This document shows, in pieces, positions 25,226 to 33,733 of a stretch of 49,002 nucleotides of DNA. The notes under the pieces are model-generated. The model ran no database searches. It saw nothing but the letters and a program-made list of their open reading frames with translations, and was not told the origin of the DNA. Position 1 is the first letter of the stretch, and every line of letters starts with the position of its first letter. Source of the stretch: Clostridia bacterium (GTDB lineage Bacteria; Bacillota; Clostridia; Oscillospirales; Acutalibacteraceae); NCBI GenBank assembly GCA_017430965.1, contig JAFRLX010000015.1:1-49002 (forward strand). The letters run 5' to 3'. The position numbers and the translations under genes were made by a program.

Positions 25226-25843
25226 TAATACTTTTGAAAAAACGGAACCTGAAATCGCTTCGATTACCGAGACGAGAACGACTCCGAGAGAAAAGATAAT
25301 AAAGCGTTTGGAAAACGTGATAAAATTCAAACTGTATTTATTCTCTCTGGGTTTCCCGTTAAATATACCGTTGGAGACATTTAAGCTCATATAGATGCCT
25401 TCGATGTAGGCAAGCGTGTATATTGCCATCAACAGCGCCTGCGGCACAAGCACAATAATTAGGCAGTATAAAAACCCTTTTATCCCACTATATACATATT
25501 GATACGATATTATCATACCAACTGCAATTCCTTTCAGGATAGGAATTATGCATATTATCGGCAAACCGATTGCGCACAATCCGCCAATGTACATAACACC
25601 TAAATAGAAAAAAGAACCAATCAAATTTCTGCTGAAAAGCGCTATGACTGACAGCTTTTCATTTTCACTAAAATATGTCCCGATAAGTTCAATCACAGCA
25701 TTATTGCGCGCAAGCGTCGCATTCAATACAAGTGTGCCTGCCAAACACCCGATGGTAAATAAAGTGATATAAAGCAGTGTCAGCCGATTGTCTTTGATAA
25801 AAAGCTTTGTGCTGATAATACTATTTTTTAAGGCGCTTTTCAT
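25223..25843 (-). CDS. spoIIM: Stage II sporulation protein M
   Basis: A 206-aa polytopic membrane protein matching the SpoIIM length (B. subtilis 214 aa), with several hydrophobic helices and a central GVMYIGGLCAIGLP-like segment. In B. subtilis, SpoIIM, SpoIIP and SpoIID form the engulfment peptidoglycan-degrading machine. Ribosome site AGGAGA before ATG. Its first 23 bases overlap the end of the upstream small membrane-protein gene, suggesting coupling. The xerD neighbour supports the call. The broader DUF95 family has non-sporulation members, so some doubt remains. Confidence 0.85.
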   Translation of the reverse strand: MKSALKNSIISTKLFIKDNRLTLLYITLFTIGCLAGTLVLNATLARNNAVIELIGTYFSENEKLSVIALFSRNLIGSFFYLGVMYIGGLCAIGLPIICIIPILKGIAVGMIISYQYVYSGIKGFLYCLIIVLVPQALLMAIYTLAYIEGIYMSLNVSNGIFNGKPRENKYSLNFITFSKRFIIFSLGVVLVSVIEAISGSVFSKVL

Positions 25844-26219
25844 AGTTTCTCCTGATTTGTTTCATATTTCTTTTCTTTGTCGAGCTGCTGAATTTCCATA
25901 TTCCCGTTATCGCCAAATGTTCTATGAGAATGGCGGCAATAATCAAAAAGGCTTTGTAATCCATAGAACGAAACACAATCATTAATACAATATAAAACAG
26001 GACTAAAGGCAGTATAGCAATGATTTTGATTTCGTTTTTGCGCCCCCATATGCTCACTACCGCCCCGATGATAAGTGCAATCATCAGTGAAATTACAAAA
26101 AAGATCTTACTTCCCCATTCATTCTTTAGGATTAAAAATGCCGCTGCAGCGTACAATATCGGCAATAATAAAAGTGTTTGCAGTAAACTTTTGAATAATG
26201 GTCTTCGAATTGTTTGCAT
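25821..26219 (-). CDS. Small membrane protein of unknown function
   Basis: A 132-aa protein with four predicted membrane helices (roughly residues 12-30, 38-57, 66-85, 88-107) and a basic C-terminal tail (KKRNMKQIRRNYEKRLKK). I do not recognise a family. It overlaps spoIIM by 23 bases and is probably translated with it. The ribosome site GGGAG lies in the downstream arm of a terminator-like hairpin, and the ATG directly follows the T-tract, which is an unusual arrangement. A sporulation-related role is only a guess from context. Confidence 0.75.
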   Translation of the reverse strand: MQTIRRPLFKSLLQTLLLLPILYAAAAFLILKNEWGSKIFFVISLMIALIIGAVVSIWGRKNEIKIIAILPLVLFYIVLMIVFRSMDYKAFLIIAAILIEHLAITGIWKFSSSTKKRNMKQIRRNYEKRLKK

Positions 26220-26260
26220 AAAAAAACTCCCGCAGTATCATTAGTAAATGATATTGCGGG
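26219..26260 (-). terminator. Terminator/attenuator-like hairpin between yajC and the membrane-protein gene
   Basis: On the minus strand a 14-bp stem (arms 26260-26247 and 26242-26229, one mismatch) with a 4-nt loop is followed by a T7 tract. The distal arm contains the GGGAG ribosome site of the next gene, and the T-tract ends at its ATG. Confidence 0.7.
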
Positions 26261-26276
26261 ATTGCAGTTTTTATGA

Positions 26277-26693
26277 TTATTCTTTATCTTTGCTCTTATT
26301 CTTTTTCGCTGCTTTTGCTGCTTCTCTGGCTTCCTTTGCCTTTTGTGCAGCTTCCTGCTGTGCAGCCTGCTTGGTTAAATTGGTCTGAACTGCCCAGCGA
26401 GCGACTTTCATCTTGTTTCTGTCGGCTCCGGTTTCAATAATCAGGGCATCATCTTTTGTAGAAACAACTTTGCCGAGAATACCGCCAATGGTCACAATTT
26501 CATCGCCGATATCGACACTGTTGCGCATTTCCTCTTCTTCCTTGCGCCTTTTGTTTTGCGGTCTGATCATCATGAAATACATCAACACAAACATACCGCC
26601 GATTAAGACAAGCATGCCCCAAGTGCTGCCGAAAAATCCGCCAATACCGGATGAGCTACTTGATGCTGCAGCATTTAAAGTAATAAAATTCAT
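26277..26693 (-). CDS. yajC: Preprotein translocase subunit YajC
   Basis: A 138-aa accessory protein of the Sec translocase (SecDF-YajC). One membrane helix at about residues 20-45 (MLVLIGGMFVLMYFMMIRPQ) is followed by the YajC signature RPQNKRRKEEEEM, then GDEIVTIGGILGKV. The C-terminal tail is unusually Ala/Lys/Gln-rich (about 30 residues) and longer than in many homologues. An upstream in-frame ATG at 26720 exists, but GGAGG at 26705-26701 supports the ATG at 26693. The queA-tgt-yajC order is conserved in Firmicutes; secDF is not in the window. Confidence 0.94.
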   Translation of the reverse strand: MNFITLNAAASSSSSGIGGFFGSTWGMLVLIGGMFVLMYFMMIRPQNKRRKEEEEMRNSVDIGDEIVTIGGILGKVVSTKDDALIIETGADRNKMKVARWAVQTNLTKQAAQQEAAQKAKEAREAAKAAKKNKSKDKE

Positions 26694-26756
26694 TTTTAAA
26701 CCTCCGAAAAAATATCTCATTTATTATATATGAAAAAAACAATAAATGCAAGTATT

Positions 26757-27884
26757 TTATATGCGCGCGTCCAATTTGTTTACATATTCCTCATAGAACG
26801 ACTGATATCTGCCCTCTTCAATCGCTTGTCGAATGTGTGCCATCAGTTCGTTATAAAAGTGCAAATTGTGAATTACCGCCAAACGCATGCCGAGCATTTC
26901 ACCGGCTTTGAGTAAGTGGCGAATATAGGCGCGCGAATGCATTTGACAGGCTTCACAGGTACAGCGGCGGTCAATCGGTTCCAAATCTTCCGCATATTTT
27001 GCATTATTCAGGTTTAAAATGCCGTCCCAAGTAAATACATGGCCATGCCGCGCATTGCGCGAAGGCATAACACAGTCAAACAAATCCACGCCCAACAGCA
27101 CGCTGGTTAAGATATTTCCGGGTGTGCCAACCCCCATTAAGTAGCGGATTTTATCTACCGGCATATAGGGTTCGACTTCATTGATAATGCGGTACATTTC
27201 TTCCTTCGGTTCGCCCACTGCCAAGCCGCCGATAGCGTAACCGTCCAAATCCATAGCGGCAATGCGCTTCATATGGTCAATGCGAATATCCTCATAGCAA
27301 CACCCTTGGTTTATACCGAATAAAAGCTGCTTAGGGTTAATCGTATCCGGTTTGGCATTTAAGCGTGCCATTTCCGCTTTACAGCGCTCCAGCCACCGTA
27401 TGGTGCGCTCAGCAGCTTCTTGAGCATAGCGGTAAGGCGCAGGATTCTTGACACATTCATCAAATGCCATGGCAATCGTTGAACCTAAATTAGACTGTAT
27501 TTGCATGCTTTCTTCCGGTCCCATAAAAATGCGCCTACCGTCAACATGAGAAGCAAAGGTAACTCCTTCTTCCTTAATGTTATTTAATTTGGCAAGCGAA
27601 AACACTTGAAAACCGCCGCTATCTGTTAAAATCGGTCCCTTCCAACCGGTGAAGCGGTGCAAGCCGCCGGCGCGCTTTATGAGCTCATCTCCCGGTCGGA
27701 TATGCAGATGATAGGTATTGCAAAGCATCACTTGGCAGTTGTTATGCACTAAATCATTGGCGGATAAACCGCCTTTAATCGCTGCAGCTGTAGCGACATT
27801 TTGAAACGCAGGTGTTTGAACAGTACCGTGAATGGTCTCAAATTCACCGCGCCTGGCTCTGCCGTCTTTGACTAAAATCTTCAT
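26757..27884 (-). CDS. tgt: tRNA-guanine transglycosylase
   Basis: Exchanges guanine-34 of GUN-anticodon tRNAs for preQ1 in queuosine synthesis. The 375-aa protein shows PILTDSGGFQVFSL (Asp88, substrate binding), MAFDECVKNPA, GGLAVGE, the segment GVDLFDCVMPSRNARHG with the catalytic aspartate, and a zinc site CTCEAC with a downstream His. Ribosome site TAGGAGAT. It lies between queA and yajC and is surely co-transcribed. Genes for preQ1 synthesis are absent here, so preQ1 may be made elsewhere or salvaged. Confidence 0.97.
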   Translation of the reverse strand: MKILVKDGRARRGEFETIHGTVQTPAFQNVATAAAIKGGLSANDLVHNNCQVMLCNTYHLHIRPGDELIKRAGGLHRFTGWKGPILTDSGGFQVFSLAKLNNIKEEGVTFASHVDGRRIFMGPEESMQIQSNLGSTIAMAFDECVKNPAPYRYAQEAAERTIRWLERCKAEMARLNAKPDTINPKQLLFGINQGCCYEDIRIDHMKRIAAMDLDGYAIGGLAVGEPKEEMYRIINEVEPYMPVDKIRYLMGVGTPGNILTSVLLGVDLFDCVMPSRNARHGHVFTWDGILNLNNAKYAEDLEPIDRRCTCEACQMHSRAYIRHLLKAGEMLGMRLAVIHNLHFYNELMAHIRQAIEEGRYQSFYEEYVNKLDARI

Positions 27885-27895
27885 GTTATCTCCTA

Positions 27896-28918
27896 TTACT
27901 GAATAAACATTGCATCACCAAAAGAAAAGAAGCGATACTGTTGCCGGACTGCTTCGCGGTAAGCATTTAATACATTTTCTCTGCCTGCCAATGCGCTCAC
28001 AAGCATAATGAGCGTGCTTTCCGGAAGGTGAAAATTGGTTATGAGTGCATCGATACATTTAAACCGGTAGCCGGGGTAAATAAAAATCTCGCTATCCCCT
28101 TCACATGCAGCTATTTTTCCGCTTTCATCCGCCACAGTTTCGAGTGTGCGGCAGCTTGTGGTGCCCACGGCAATAATTCTGCCGCCGTTCGCTTTGGTTT
28201 GGTTAATTGTTCCGGCGGCTTCTTCCGGTACTGCATAGTGTTCGGAATGCATCAGGTGATCCTCAATGTTTTCGGCTTTAACCGGTCGAAATGTACCTAA
28301 GCCGACATGCAGTGTCACATAGGCAATTTTGACACCTTTTTTCTCTAAATGAGCAAGCATTTCTTTGGTAAAATGCAAGCCCGCCGTGGGTGCTGCAGCG
28401 GAACCTAAATGCTTGGAATAGACAGTTTGGTAGCGCTCCTTATCCTGCAGTTGTTCTTTAATATAGGGCGGAATCGGCATAGAGCCTATCTGTTCGAGCA
28501 ATGTATAGAAATTTCCTTCAAAGCTGAAGCGGATGATTCTATTGCCGCATTCGAGTACTTTGATAACCTCACACTGCATCAGTCCGTTAAAATCAAAGCG
28601 TGCGCCTTCTCTTGCTTTTTTACCGGGGCCTGCAATGCATTCCCATTCGGCTGTGCCGCATTGCTTTAGAAGCAGAAATTCCACCACTGCTCCCGTGCCT
28701 TCCTTAACGCCGAAAATTCTGGCGGGCAAAACTCTGGTGTCATTGAGAACCAAGCAGTCGTTTTCACCGAGCATATCGGCTAAGTCATAAAAATGCCGAT
28801 GCTCGATTGCGCCGCTTTGTTTGTCTAACAGCATCAGCCGCGAGCAGTCACGCTGTTCGAGCGGATGTTGGGCAATGAGCTCTTCCGGTAAATCATAATA
28901 AAAATCGCTTTTTTTCAT
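27896..28918 (-). CDS. queA: S-adenosylmethionine:tRNA ribosyltransferase-isomerase
   Basis: Second queuosine enzyme of this operon; it converts preQ1-tRNA to epoxyqueuosine-tRNA using the ribosyl moiety of SAM. The 340-aa length and motifs fit: [17 protein letters not shown] at the N-terminus, [35 protein letters not shown] and [11 protein letters not shown] near the end. GGAGC ribosome site. It is divergent from asd, sharing a 150-bp intergenic region, and heads the queA-tgt-yajC-membrane protein-spoIIM run. Confidence 0.97.
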   Translation of the reverse strand: MKKSDFYYDLPEELIAQHPLEQRDCSRLMLLDKQSGAIEHRHFYDLADMLGENDCLVLNDTRVLPARIFGVKEGTGAVVEFLLLKQCGTAEWECIAGPGKKAREGARFDFNGLMQCEVIKVLECGNRIIRFSFEGNFYTLLEQIGSMPIPPYIKEQLQDKERYQTVYSKHLGSAAAPTAGLHFTKEMLAHLEKKGVKIAYVTLHVGLGTFRPVKAENIEDHLMHSEHYAVPEEAAGTINQTKANGGRIIAVGTTSCRTLETVADESGKIAACEGDSEIFIYPGYRFKCIDALITNFHLPESTLIMLVSALAGRENVLNAYREAVRQQYRFFSFGDAMFIQ

Positions 28919-28961
28919 CGCAGCTCCGTAAATTTCTTTGAATAAGATTTATAATAAACAT

Positions 28962-28990
28962 TTGACTTAAATATATATAAATGATAAAAT
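28962..28990 (+). promoter_or_regulatory. Strong promoter of the asd-dapA-dapB operon
   Basis: TTGACT (28962-28967), 17-bp spacer, extended TGA-TAAAAT (28985-28990). The leader is about 70 nt, too short for a lysine riboswitch, and none of its motifs are seen. Confidence 0.75.
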
Positions 28991-29068
28991 AAATTAATAG
29001 CGGTCGATTAATTATTATAATGCATAAATTGCAAGTTTACAACATTTATTTTTACAGGGGGTAAAAAA

Positions 29069-30160
29069 ATGAAACAATATAAAGTCGGTATTATCGGCGC
29101 CACAGGTATGGTAGGTCAGCGATTTGCAACACTTTTGGAAAATCATCCTTGGTTCGAGGTTGTGCTGCTTGCTGCCAGCGAAAGAAGCGCCGGAAAAACA
29201 TATGCCGAGGCTGTCAAAAACAGCTGGAAAATGAGCACGGATATTCCGGACAATATGAAAGATATGGTGATTTTAGATGCACAAAAGGATGCCCAAAAAA
29301 TCGCCTCTTTGGTTGATTTCGTATTCTGTGCGGTCAATATGAAAAAAGATGAAATCAAGGCTTTGGAAGAAACATACGCGCGCTTGGAATGCCCTGTTGT
29401 TTCCAATAACAGTGCCCATCGCCATACGCCGGATGTTCCCATGCTGCTGCCGGAGTTAAATCCCGAGCATGTTGCAATTATCGAAAAACAAAGAAAGCGC
29501 CTTGGCACCAAACGCGGTTTTATTGCGGTTAAGCCGAACTGTTCTATCCAATGCTATGTTCCGGCTCTCTTCCCTCTTGATAAAGCCGGTTACAAAGTTA
29601 AGGATGTATTGGTTTGCACCTACCAGGCAATCTCAGGTGCGGGAAAGAATTTTGAAAGCTGGCCGGAAATGGTGGATAATGTGATTCCCTTTATCGGCGG
29701 CGAAGAAGAAAAGAGTGAGAAAGAACCGCTCAAAATCTGGGGAAAAATAGAAGGCGATGTCATTGCCGACAGCACTTCACCCAATTTCACCGCACAGTGC
29801 ATTCGTGTGCCCGTGACCGATGGGCATACCGGTGCCGTTTATGTGCGCTTTGAACCCGGCAAAAAGCCTACAAAAGAGGAATGTATTCAAATTTGGAAAG
29901 ATTATAAAGGCGCTCCACAGCAGCTTTGCCTCCCGAGCGCACCGAAGCAATTTTTACATTATTTCAGTGAAGATAACCAACCGCAGTGTAAAGAAAAGAG
30001 AGACCTTGAAAACGGCATGGCTGTTTCTATCGGCAGATTGCGTGAGGATACACAGTATGACTACAAATTTGTCTGCCTTGCTCACAATACCATGCGCGGC
30101 GCAGCAGGCGGTGCTGTGCTGATGGCGGAATTACTTGCTGCAAAGGGTTATTTTGACTAA
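29069..30160 (+). CDS. asd: Aspartate-semialdehyde dehydrogenase
   Basis: NADPH-dependent reduction of aspartyl phosphate to aspartate semialdehyde, shared by lysine/DAP, threonine and methionine synthesis. The 363-aa protein has the N-terminal Rossmann motif GIIGATGMVGQRF and the active-site Cys158 in KPNCSIQ. The SNNSAHRHTPDVPMLLPE segment and SIQ after the cysteine are typical of the archaeal/fungal-type subgroup rather than the E. coli type. Ribosome site ACAGGGGG. First gene of a three-gene DAP operon with dapA and dapB. Confidence 0.95.
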   Translation: MKQYKVGIIGATGMVGQRFATLLENHPWFEVVLLAASERSAGKTYAEAVKNSWKMSTDIPDNMKDMVILDAQKDAQKIASLVDFVFCAVNMKKDEIKALEETYARLECPVVSNNSAHRHTPDVPMLLPELNPEHVAIIEKQRKRLGTKRGFIAVKPNCSIQCYVPALFPLDKAGYKVKDVLVCTYQAISGAGKNFESWPEMVDNVIPFIGGEEEKSEKEPLKIWGKIEGDVIADSTSPNFTAQCIRVPVTDGHTGAVYVRFEPGKKPTKEECIQIWKDYKGAPQQLCLPSAPKQFLHYFSEDNQPQCKEKRDLENGMAVSIGRLREDTQYDYKFVCLAHNTMRGAAGGAVLMAELLAAKGYFD

Positions 30161-30185
30161 TTGATTTTTACTATTGGAGTAACTT

Positions 30186-31079
30186 ATGAACAAACCGATT
30201 ATTTTTGAAGGTGCCGGTGTTGCGATTGCAACGCCGATGTATGCCGACGGCAGTGTCAATTACGATGTCCTTGCTCAGTTAATTGATTTTCAAATCAAGA
30301 ATAAGACCGATGCCATTATTGTTTGCGGCACCACCGGTGAAGCAAAGACAATGAATACCGATGAGCATATTAAGGTCATTAAATTTGTGGTAGATGAAGT
30401 CGACGGCAGAGTACCTGTCATTGCCGGTGCCGGTAGCAACGATACCGCTTACGGCGTTGCGCTTGCCGATTCGGCAGTCGCTTGCGGTGCCGATGCTCTA
30501 CTGCTTGTGACACCTTATTACAATAAAACCTCACAAGAAGGTTTAATTCACCATTTTAATTATATTGCGGACAGAACCACTAAGCCGATTATTCTCTACA
30601 ATGTGCCTTCGCGCACGGGATTGAATATTCTCCCCGAGACATATGCCGAACTTGCCAAGCACCCGATGATTGTGGCAAGCAAAGAGGCAAACGGTGATAT
30701 TTCGGCTTTGGCAAAAAGCATTGAATTATGCGGCGAAAACTTGGCATTTTATTCCGGTAATGATGACCAGACCACTGCTTTTATGGCTTTGGGCGCAAAA
30801 GGCGTGATTTCCGTGCTTTCCAACATCATGCCGCTGGAGGCGCACAATATTGCCGCGGCAGCTTTAGAGGGGGATTTCAAAAAAAGCGCCGCTTTGCAAA
30901 TTCAGTACTTGGATATGTGCCATACCCTGTTCTGTGATGTCAACCCCATTCCGGTGAAAGAAGCGCTCAATTTAATGGGTTTTGAAGCCGGTGCGTGCAG
31001 AATGCCGCTGTATCATTTAAATGAACAAAACAGACAGCGCTTAATCACTTGTATGCAAAAATACGGATTAATTGATTAA
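30186..31079 (+). CDS. dapA: 4-hydroxy-tetrahydrodipicolinate synthase
   Basis: Condenses pyruvate with aspartate semialdehyde, the committed step to diaminopimelate. TIM-barrel protein of 297 aa with GTTGEAKTM near residue 47, Tyr138 (LYNVPSRTG) and the Schiff-base lysine Lys166 (VASKEAN). Ribosome site TTGGAG. It sits 25 bases after asd and 20 before dapB. DAP supplies peptidoglycan and, through dipicolinate, the spore core, linking this operon to the sporulation genes elsewhere in the window. Confidence 0.97.
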   Translation: MNKPIIFEGAGVAIATPMYADGSVNYDVLAQLIDFQIKNKTDAIIVCGTTGEAKTMNTDEHIKVIKFVVDEVDGRVPVIAGAGSNDTAYGVALADSAVACGADALLLVTPYYNKTSQEGLIHHFNYIADRTTKPIILYNVPSRTGLNILPETYAELAKHPMIVASKEANGDISALAKSIELCGENLAFYSGNDDQTTAFMALGAKGVISVLSNIMPLEAHNIAAAALEGDFKKSAALQIQYLDMCHTLFCDVNPIPVKEALNLMGFEAGACRMPLYHLNEQNRQRLITCMQKYGLID

Positions 31080-31099
31080 TTTTTGAAAGGCAGTTTAAA

Positions 31100-31852
31100 A
31101 TGACGGATATTATTTTATGCGGATGTTGCGGCCACATGGGAAGCACAATCAGTGAACTTTGTGAAAATGACAGTAGTGTCAATATTGTAGCCGGTGTAGA
31201 TGCTTATGACAGCGGCAAAACCGCCTACCCTGTGTTTAAAAGTTTTGAGAATTTGGATAGAAAAGCAGATGTGATTATAGATTTTTCCAATCCCTCTGTG
31301 CTTGATTCTATGCTTTCCTACGCTCAAAACACCCATACACCTGTCGTGATTGCTACCACCGGTTATGACGAAGAACAGCTTGCAACTATCAAAGCAGCTG
31401 CCGAAAAAGTGGCAATCTTCTTTACTTTCAATATGTCACTGGGCATTAACTTAATGTGTTCGCTTGCCAGAACCGCTACTAAAGTGCTCGGTGAAAGCTT
31501 TGATATAGAGATTATAGAAAAGCACCACAACCAAAAGATTGATGCACCGAGCGGGACGGCAATCATGCTTGCCAATGCGATTAGCGAGGAACTCGAGCAA
31601 AAACCTTTATTTGAATATGACCGCCATTCCAAGCGCGCAAAGCGCCCCAAGAATGAAATCGGTATTCACTCCGTGCGCGGCGGCACCATTGTGGGTGAAC
31701 ACGAAATTATCTTCGCCGGAACGGATGAAGTTGTTTCCATCAAACACCAGGCAATGAGTAAAAAAGTCTTTGCTGCCGGTGCTGTGAATGCGGCGAAGTT
31801 TCTTAAAGGAAAACAAAACGGCATGTATTCAATGGAAGATATCATTCAATAA
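31100..31852 (+). CDS. dapB: 4-hydroxy-tetrahydrodipicolinate reductase
   Basis: NAD(P)H-dependent reduction in the DAP pathway. The 250-aa protein has the Rossmann motif CGCCGHMGSTI at the N-terminus and the catalytic KHHNQKIDAPSGTA with His142, His143 and Lys146. Ribosome site AAAGGCAG. A strong terminator follows at once. Dipicolinate synthase genes were not seen here. Confidence 0.97.
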   Translation: MTDIILCGCCGHMGSTISELCENDSSVNIVAGVDAYDSGKTAYPVFKSFENLDRKADVIIDFSNPSVLDSMLSYAQNTHTPVVIATTGYDEEQLATIKAAAEKVAIFFTFNMSLGINLMCSLARTATKVLGESFDIEIIEKHHNQKIDAPSGTAIMLANAISEELEQKPLFEYDRHSKRAKRPKNEIGIHSVRGGTIVGEHEIIFAGTDEVVSIKHQAMSKKVFAAGAVNAAKFLKGKQNGMYSMEDIIQ

Positions 31853-31858
31853 AGACAT

Positions 31859-31897
31859 AAAAAGAGATTTGGATTTCATTTCCAAATCTCTTTTTTT
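31859..31897. terminator. Bidirectional terminator between dapB and the rlmL-like gene
   Basis: AAAAAGAGATTTGGA / TCCAAATCTCTTTTT stem with a TTTCAT-type loop and A/T tracts on both sides. It lies between two convergent genes. Confidence 0.92.
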
Positions 31898-31911
31898 AAA
31901 TAATAATAGGT

Positions 31912-33018
31912 TTAAAAATAAGAATAATAGGTGCACTTGAGCATTCCGTTATACAACTTGCGACGCTTGCGCGCTTTTGCACCATATATTTTTTCAAATT
32001 CTTCATCCGGAGAAATAATGTTGTAGCTCCACCCTCTTTTCGGTTCAAAAAGCTTTCCCATCGTGCGGTAAAGCTCTCTTGCCGCTTTCACATCCATCAT
32101 TCTCTCCCCATAGGGAGGGTTGGTAATCAATGTGCCCTTTTCGGTCTTTGGCACAAAATCTTTGATGTCAGCAGTGCTGAGTGTCAACTGCTTGCGCACC
32201 CCAAAATGCGCAGCATTTGAGTGCGTTAATTCAACTGCCGCACTGTCAATATCCGAGCCAAAAGCGTGAAATTCGCTGCCGTGTTTAATACTGTCTAATG
32301 CGCGCGTGCGTTCCTGCTGCCATAAAGCAGTCGGAATTTGCTCCCACTGCTCGCTCACAAACCCTCTGCGGTAGCCGGGCATAATGTTATTGGCAAGCAT
32401 TGCACCTTCGATTAAAATGGTACCGGAGCCGCAAAACGGGTCGTATAAAGTATGGTAGTCTCTTACTCTTGCGATTTTGCACATCGCTGCGGCAAGGGTT
32501 TCTTTTATTGGTGCTTCATTGGAATGGGCACGGTATCCCCTTTTGTGCAGACCTTCACCGGAAGTGTCAATCATCACAGTCACTTCATCCTTTAATATGG
32601 AAAAGCGGATTTGGTAATTGGCTCCATCTTCCGTAAACCAGGATATACCGTAATCTTTACCGAGTGAATTAACGATGGCTTTTTTTATTATTTTTTGGCA
32701 ATCCGGTATAGAATGTAAGGCTGAGTTCAGGCTCCATCCTTTCACCGGAAAAGCCGCATTTTTCGGCAAATATGAGCTCCAGTGAATTGCTTTGACTTGT
32801 TCAAAGAGTTCCTCAAAGCTCTTAGCCTCAAATTGCCCGGCAACGATTAAGATGCGCTCGGCAATGCGCAAGCAAATATTGGCTCTTGGAATAAGCGAAG
32901 TCTGACCTTCAAATAATACTCTTCCATTTTCGGGAGTGACATTTTCACAACCCATTTCGCGCAGTTCTTCTGCGACCAATCCTTCTGTGCCAAAAAGGCA
33001 CGGCGCACAAAATTTCAT
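31912..33018 (-). CDS. THUMP-domain class I RNA methyltransferase (RlmL/YpsC-like)
   Basis: A 368-aa protein with an N-terminal THUMP region (CAPCLFGTEGLVAEELREMG) and a Rossmann methyltransferase domain with SAM motif DPFCGSGTILIEGA and catalytic NPPYGERM. It matches the YpsC/RlmL-N family that makes m2G in 23S rRNA (position 2445 in E. coli); tRNA m2G methyltransferases of similar build are the alternative. Two ATG codons overlap the site: 33018 is five bases after GGAG, while 33021 is only two bases away, so 33018 is chosen. Separated from hpf by a GC-rich hairpin. Confidence 0.9.
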   Translation of the reverse strand: MKFCAPCLFGTEGLVAEELREMGCENVTPENGRVLFEGQTSLIPRANICLRIAERILIVAGQFEAKSFEELFEQVKAIHWSSYLPKNAAFPVKGWSLNSALHSIPDCQKIIKKAIVNSLGKDYGISWFTEDGANYQIRFSILKDEVTVMIDTSGEGLHKRGYRAHSNEAPIKETLAAAMCKIARVRDYHTLYDPFCGSGTILIEGAMLANNIMPGYRRGFVSEQWEQIPTALWQQERTRALDSIKHGSEFHAFGSDIDSAAVELTHSNAAHFGVRKQLTLSTADIKDFVPKTEKGTLITNPPYGERMMDVKAARELYRTMGKLFEPKRGWSYNIISPDEEFEKIYGAKARKRRKLYNGMLKCTYYSYF

Positions 33019-33044
33019 CATTTCTCCAGCTTTATGCACAATAA

Positions 33045-33067
33045 CAGGGAGGGCGTTGCCCTCCCTG
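33045..33067 (-). terminator. GC-rich hairpin between hpf and the rlmL-like gene
   Basis: CAGGGAGGGC / GCCCTCCCTG, a perfect 10-bp stem with 3-nt loop. On the minus strand only a weak TTATTGT follows, so termination after hpf may be partial. Confidence 0.7.
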
Positions 33068-33082
33068 CATTCATTTATCTAT

Positions 33083-33622
33083 TTAAAGGACTTCAGCCAT
33101 TAATAAACCGTATTTACCATCTTTTCTCTTATAAATGACATTAACCTCTTCTGTCTCTGCATTAAAGAACATATAGAAGTTGTGCCCTAAAAGATTCATT
33201 TCCAAAATGGCTTCTTCCACATATTGCGGTTTCATTTGTACCCTTTTTTCTCTGACAATATCATAGGCGGTTTCTTCATAGATTTTTTCTGCATCCTCAG
33301 TAAAGAAGGAATCAATGGAAGGTGCGCCTTTGATTTTTCTTTCGAGCCTTGTCTTGTTCTTTCTGATTTTTCTAATCAGCGAATCAACTGCTTTGTCGAG
33401 TGCTTCGACTCTGTCGTCACTGACTTCCTCGGCTCTTAAAGTTACAGAATCGTTTTTGGCGGTGATTTCCACTTTTTGTTCGTTATTATCGGAGCTGACA
33501 GTAACATCTGCAGTGGCGTTTTCACCTAAGAGCTTATATACTTTAGAGAGCTTGTGCTCTGCTCTTTCGATAAAAGAATCCTTAAGGGTACATTTTCTGG
33601 TAATAAAGTTTGTTTGATTCAT
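33083..33622 (-). CDS. hpf: Long-form ribosome hibernation promoting factor
   Basis: A 179-aa protein. The N-terminal HPF/YfiA domain (about 1-95) binds the 30S subunit. The C-terminal dimerisation domain (QMKPQYVEEAILEMNLLGH, then FYMFFNAETEEVNVIYKR) creates 100S dimers in stationary phase. An in-frame ATG at 33667 lies within the promoter; the ATG at 33622 follows CAAGGAG and gives the normal N-terminus. It has its own strong promoter with a palindrome in the spacer, suggesting tight regulation, in keeping with a growth-phase gene. Confidence 0.96.
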   Translation of the reverse strand: MNQTNFITRKCTLKDSFIERAEHKLSKVYKLLGENATADVTVSSDNNEQKVEITAKNDSVTLRAEEVSDDRVEALDKAVDSLIRKIRKNKTRLERKIKGAPSIDSFFTEDAEKIYEETAYDIVREKRVQMKPQYVEEAILEMNLLGHNFYMFFNAETEEVNVIYKRKDGKYGLLMAEVL

Positions 33623-33671
33623 AATAACAACTCCTTGTTGTGTAATGGAAAAGAACACTCTTTTCATTCAT

Positions 33672-33700
33672 ATTATAGCATTATATATGCTATAAATCAA
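33672..33700 (-). promoter_or_regulatory. hpf promoter with an internal palindrome
   Basis: On the minus strand: TTGATT (33700-33695), 17-bp spacer, extended TGC-TATAAT (33677-33672). The spacer is a dyad: TTATAGCAT (33673-33681) and ATGCTATAA (33687-33695), perfect 9-bp arms with a 5-nt centre, spanning both boxes. Confidence 0.8.
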
Positions 33701-33701
33701 T

Positions 33702-33729
33702 AAAAAGCAGAGAAAAATCTCTGCTTTTT
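33702..33729 (-). terminator. Terminator of the phospholipase gene
   Basis: AAAAAGCAGAGA / TCTCTGCTTTTT, 12-bp perfect stem, 4-nt loop, with T5 within the arm on the minus strand. It lies directly before the hpf -35 box. Confidence 0.88.
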
Positions 33730-33733
33730 CATT

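Noticed and set aside
28991..29068. Lysine riboswitch before asd-dapA-dapB
   Set aside because: The leader is only about 70 nt and lacks the conserved lysine-riboswitch elements.
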